From: Flavobacterium shii
Lineage (GTDB): Bacteria; Bacteroidota; Bacteroidia; Flavobacteriales; Flavobacteriaceae
NCBI RefSeq assembly: GCF_025847235.1
Contig: NZ_JAOZEW010000012.1
Span: 62,001-126,000, forward strand
Length of the DNA: 64,000 bases
Direction: 5' to 3'
Shown here: positions 61,221 to 64,000 of the stretch, piece by piece
Layout of the letters: each line of letters begins with the position of its first letter
Numbering within the stretch: position 1 is the first letter of the stretch
The notes under the pieces: generated by a model
Told to the model about the DNA's origin: nothing
The model's input: the letters and a program-made list of their open reading frames with translations, nothing else
Databases searched by the model: none
Made by a program: the position numbers and the translations under genes

Positions 61221-62456
61221 TTAATCAATTTTTCTTTTAACAAACCAAATTCCATCCAACGATAAATTAAGTGTCAATTTGTGGTAATTCTCTTTTATGA
61301 GCCCATCACCAATCCTTCCTTTTTGTCCGTATGAATAAGAGATGTTTAAAGCCGAAAAAGTATTTTCTAATGGAAGAGATACTCCTACAGAAAAAGACAT
61401 ATTATTTATTCTTTGGCTATCAACTTCCAGATAACCTGTATCATAACTTATTCCGGTTGCATACTGAATTCGATCGGCATACTTACGAACGTTCTTTTTA
61501 CTCCTATAAGAAAAGCCCAGTGCAAAACGATCCTGATTAACAAAATCACCATATAGTTCCGACTGTTTAGTATCGTTCCAAAGACTTTTTTCGTAATCAA
61601 AAGTCATATTTATATTATTCTTAAATACCTTACTTATCCCTACCCCAATTTCTGTAGGTAAATAATAATCATCGACATCTGAAGCTACATTAGAATCGGT
61701 GACAATTGTCCCTGAATTACCCGCAATTGTTACTGTTTGAACTTTGGAAGCCTTTACTCTCGAAGGTGACTTAAACGTTGAACCTATTGTAAGTGTTGAA
61801 TCTATTTGGTATTGAACTCCAAGCGTCGGGCGAAAGCCATTATAATCTGTTTTTTTATAAATATTTGTTACTGAACTCGAAATTGTATAGTACCTATCAT
61901 CAGTAGTATTACCAAAAAGTAATGCCGCAGAAAGCCCTAAAGATAACCTCTTATTGATTTTATAAGCATATGAGAAATCAAAATTATTCAACCCTCCTGA
62001 ACCAGTTACATCTAAGTTATAGGTATTATTACTATTTTCTATAGGAAGTTTTAGATTTGCTATCTTAAACGCTGCACTGGAGTATGGCCTTAAAGCAACA
62101 CTAAAAGCAGATTTCTGAGTAATAGGAAATGCAAAAGCAATATGAGAAAACTGAACATTATTACGACTTTCAGATTTTGAGTTATTTTGATATGTCGAAG
62201 CTATCGCTTTACCTCCTACATCAAACAAAAAGTGGTTTTGAGACATAAATCCCAAAGAAGCAGGATTAAGGTTGTTGATAAATTGACTAGAGGGCAAAGC
62301 AATTCCCGAAGAACCAATAGACGAGAGTGAACCAAAATCGGCATCATACAAACTTCCTAACCCATAAAGTGAATAAGGCGAACTTGAAATACTTTGCGAA
62401 AAAGAAGTTACGGACATTAAAACAAATAAACTTAAGAGCGCTATTTTATTTTTCAT
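61221..62456 (-). CDS. Outer-membrane beta-barrel protein (FadL/PorV-like)
   Basis: 411 aa. Signal peptide 1-20 (ending SFSQ). The start SISSSPYSLYGLGSLYDADF with the 'NNLNPASLGFM' asparagine motif is typical of FadL/OmpP1- and PorV-type 14-strand barrels in Bacteroidota. Function unknown. Its start codon follows the DUF4270 stop codon directly, so it is co-transcribed with that gene. Confidence 0.83.
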   Translation of the reverse strand: MKNKIALLSLFVLMSVTSFSQSISSSPYSLYGLGSLYDADFGSLSSIGSSGIALPSSQFINNLNPASLGFMSQNHFLFDVGGKAIASTYQNNSKSESRNNVQFSHIAFAFPITQKSAFSVALRPYSSAAFKIANLKLPIENSNNTYNLDVTGSGGLNNFDFSYAYKINKRLSLGLSAALLFGNTTDDRYYTISSSVTNIYKKTDYNGFRPTLGVQYQIDSTLTIGSTFKSPSRVKASKVQTVTIAGNSGTIVTDSNVASDVDDYYLPTEIGVGISKVFKNNINMTFDYEKSLWNDTKQSELYGDFVNQDRFALGFSYRSKKNVRKYADRIQYATGISYDTGYLEVDSQRINNMSFSVGVSLPLENTFSALNISYSYGQKGRIGDGLIKENYHKLTLNLSLDGIWFVKRKID

Positions 62457-63782
62457 TTAATAAGTAATATAATAAATTTTCAATTCAATTTTATTTTTCA
62501 TATTTTTTTGATCTCCCAAAACAAGTCTGTTAACTCCTTTATTAATATTTGGCAGTGAAAGAATCAGTGATAATTTAGAGTCTGATTGCTTGAGCATTTC
62601 TTTTTGCAAAAAACCACCAATTGAAACCTTATATACTACATTTTCATTAAATTCATCTGTAGCTTTATTAAGCATTGCATACATAGCTGCGCCCGAAGAA
62701 TTATTAAGCGTACCACTAATTCTATTTAAATTATCTCCAACATAAACACGTAATGAATCAGGCAAAGAATAAGCCTTAGAATAGGTATTGGCTACTGGTT
62801 TTAAAATTAACTCAGCATCAACTATTGCACCTTTACTGGCAATATATTTAAGTTGTTTTATATTAGGAAAATCAACTTTGCATGCAATACCTGTTCCGGA
62901 TTGAATAAATGCTTTATTTTCGGTTTGTATGCTAGGCAATTTACTTGAAGATATAGGTAAGTTTTGAATAAGAGTACCTGTCCTGTCTAGCGAAATATTA
63001 TTGAATTGTTTGGTCGCATCCTGGATCGAAAAATCTTTTATCAAAGAAGTTTCCGTTTCTCCCTGATATTTGGAATAGTATAATCGAAGTACACTTGTAG
63101 CAACTTTAAAACCAATCATACTAGATGAATTTTCTTCAGATGACGTGATAACAAATCCTTTTAAATACTCTAAAAACTCATTATTATTAACGACCTCTCT
63201 TTTCTTTAACTTCTGAAAAAGTTCTGAACCAAAACTATCACTGATTTTTATGTTTATAGAATCCTTTTCTTTTGGTCTGGGTATATATGAGATCGTCCCT
63301 AAACTTTCGGGATCATATGTTAAAACAGAATTATTGTAAAAATTCTCGTCCTCTTTGTTAGGCTTAACTTTTTGTGTTAATCGGCGAACATTTAATGTTT
63401 GGACTTTTGTCGTATCTGCAAAAAAATAGTTATCATATCTCAAAATCATTGCTATCGAATCGAAAACATAGTTAGGTAAACTCGTGTCGGAATCACCTTT
63501 ATATAAATCATACGATGAAGTAGACAACTGAAAATAACTATCCGATTTTGCTTTCCCAAAAATAGGATCCTCATAGTTTCCTAATAAAATCCTGCTTTGA
63601 TTAGACGTAACCAATGAATCAAAGTTAATAGTAGACATATCTACAGTCAATGTATCAATTAAAATCACTTTATTCCCAACTGATAAATAATCTGAACCAA
63701 CAACAAATTCTCCTGTATCGGTATCTGAATTACAGGAAACCATCAAAATCCCTAGAAACAACGGTAACAATAACTTGTACAT
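62457..63782 (-). CDS. DUF4270 lipoprotein
   Basis: 441 aa. Lipobox MVSC (C17). DUF4270 pattern: GEFVVGSDYLSVGNKVILIDTLTV..., then GNYEDPIFGKAKSDSYFQLS near residue 70, typical of the family. Surface or periplasmic lipoprotein of unknown function, next to an outer-membrane barrel gene. A perfect -7 box (63797-63804) lies just upstream. Confidence 0.9.
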   Translation of the reverse strand: MYKLLLPLFLGILMVSCNSDTDTGEFVVGSDYLSVGNKVILIDTLTVDMSTINFDSLVTSNQSRILLGNYEDPIFGKAKSDSYFQLSTSSYDLYKGDSDTSLPNYVFDSIAMILRYDNYFFADTTKVQTLNVRRLTQKVKPNKEDENFYNNSVLTYDPESLGTISYIPRPKEKDSINIKISDSFGSELFQKLKKREVVNNNEFLEYLKGFVITSSEENSSSMIGFKVATSVLRLYYSKYQGETETSLIKDFSIQDATKQFNNISLDRTGTLIQNLPISSSKLPSIQTENKAFIQSGTGIACKVDFPNIKQLKYIASKGAIVDAELILKPVANTYSKAYSLPDSLRVYVGDNLNRISGTLNNSSGAAMYAMLNKATDEFNENVVYKVSIGGFLQKEMLKQSDSKLSLILSLPNINKGVNRLVLGDQKNMKNKIELKIYYITY

Positions 63783-63796
63783 AAATATTTTTTGAA

Positions 63797-63804
63797 CAAA
63801 TATA
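63797..63804 (-). promoter_or_regulatory. -7 box of the DUF4270 operon
   Basis: Perfect TATATTTG on the minus strand, 14 nt before the ATG. Confidence 0.5.
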
Positions 63805-64000
63805 AATTACCACTTTTTAGACTACATCATAACATATACAGTCTCGGGTTTTCTATCTATAAACAGGATGATATAATCTACAATCACTCAGCTGCGACAA
63901 ATCAATCATTCAGCACTGAAATTTGCCATTTAGTCTATGAGAATAGGTCATATATATATCTTCTTTTTTTAAAAATAATATCATACCTACTTTTGAACCA
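63805..64000. other. Right edge, no supported gene
   Basis: AT-rich. On the minus strand two short frames enter from the edge and stop soon after; either could be the 3' end of an outside gene, but neither shows a recognisable motif. Confidence 0.4.

Overview
The window reads as chromosomal DNA of a Flavobacterium-like member of the Bacteroidota. The evidence is the low GC content, the repeated TAnnTTTG promoter boxes (often with TTG about 20 bp upstream), the near absence of Shine-Dalgarno sequences, and the gene content: PorG, DUF4270, DUF4249, two TonB-dependent receptors, paired Skp/OmpH chaperones and an HPPK-deoxynucleoside kinase fusion. No rRNA, insertion sequence, prophage, integron or CRISPR array is visible.

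Layout. 1-2.1 kb: 5' part of malate synthase (aceB) divergent from a RamB/ScfR-type regulator, with a 14-bp palindrome between their promoters. 2.1-9.1 kb: a repeat-rich gap, pirin and YceI genes, an AraC regulator, DUF983, fabD, a stand-alone LytTR protein, an NTF2-like secreted protein and a lipoprotein glycerophosphodiesterase. 9.2-14.4 kb: an overlapping toxin-antitoxin pair, an EamA exporter, then surface-sugar genes (galE, a DegT/DnrJ aminotransferase, the KDO transferase waaA). 14.8-24 kb: a small Ala/Val-repeat lipoprotein, a DUF1508 protein, tRNA-Leu(UAA), tRNA-Gly(GCC), mutS, a DUF1573 protein, a SpoU methyltransferase, a CHAP amidase, the HPPK-dNK fusion, sppA and a gap holding a possible small RNA.

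24-34 kb: an AsmA-like protein, then a trehalose-type locus: TonB receptor, MFS transporter and trehalase on the minus strand, divergent from a LacI regulator with three CGAAAA/TTTTCG palindromes in the shared intergenic region. 34-38.9 kb: DUF2797 and a GH3-family protein (divergent), an orphan protein, a cluster of dispersed repeats, and serB. 39-42 kb: three VOC proteins and an SRPBCC protein, divergent from a GlxA-type regulator. 42-47 kb: the proteostasis set clpX, clpP, tig, then a YvlD-like membrane protein and an alpha/beta hydrolase.

47-52 kb: a lipoprotein of unknown function and a TonB receptor/DUF4249 pair. 52-61 kb: pdxJ divergent from a CBS protein and nadK, then the envelope-biogenesis run porG-uppS-bamA-skp-skp followed by murI. 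61-63.8 kb: a DUF4270 lipoprotein and an outer-membrane barrel protein.

Most genes are conserved housekeeping or envelope functions. The less ordinary material is the operator arrays, several families of dispersed intergenic repeats and palindromes concentrated at 2.1-2.7, 4.1-4.4, 33.8-34.0, 37.2-37.7, 40.1 and 43.5 kb, the orphan gene at 36.6 kb, and the possible small RNA near 23.9 kb. Several long reading frames start too early because they run through terminators or repeats; corrected starts are given. All functional calls rest on motif recognition by eye; no database search was run.
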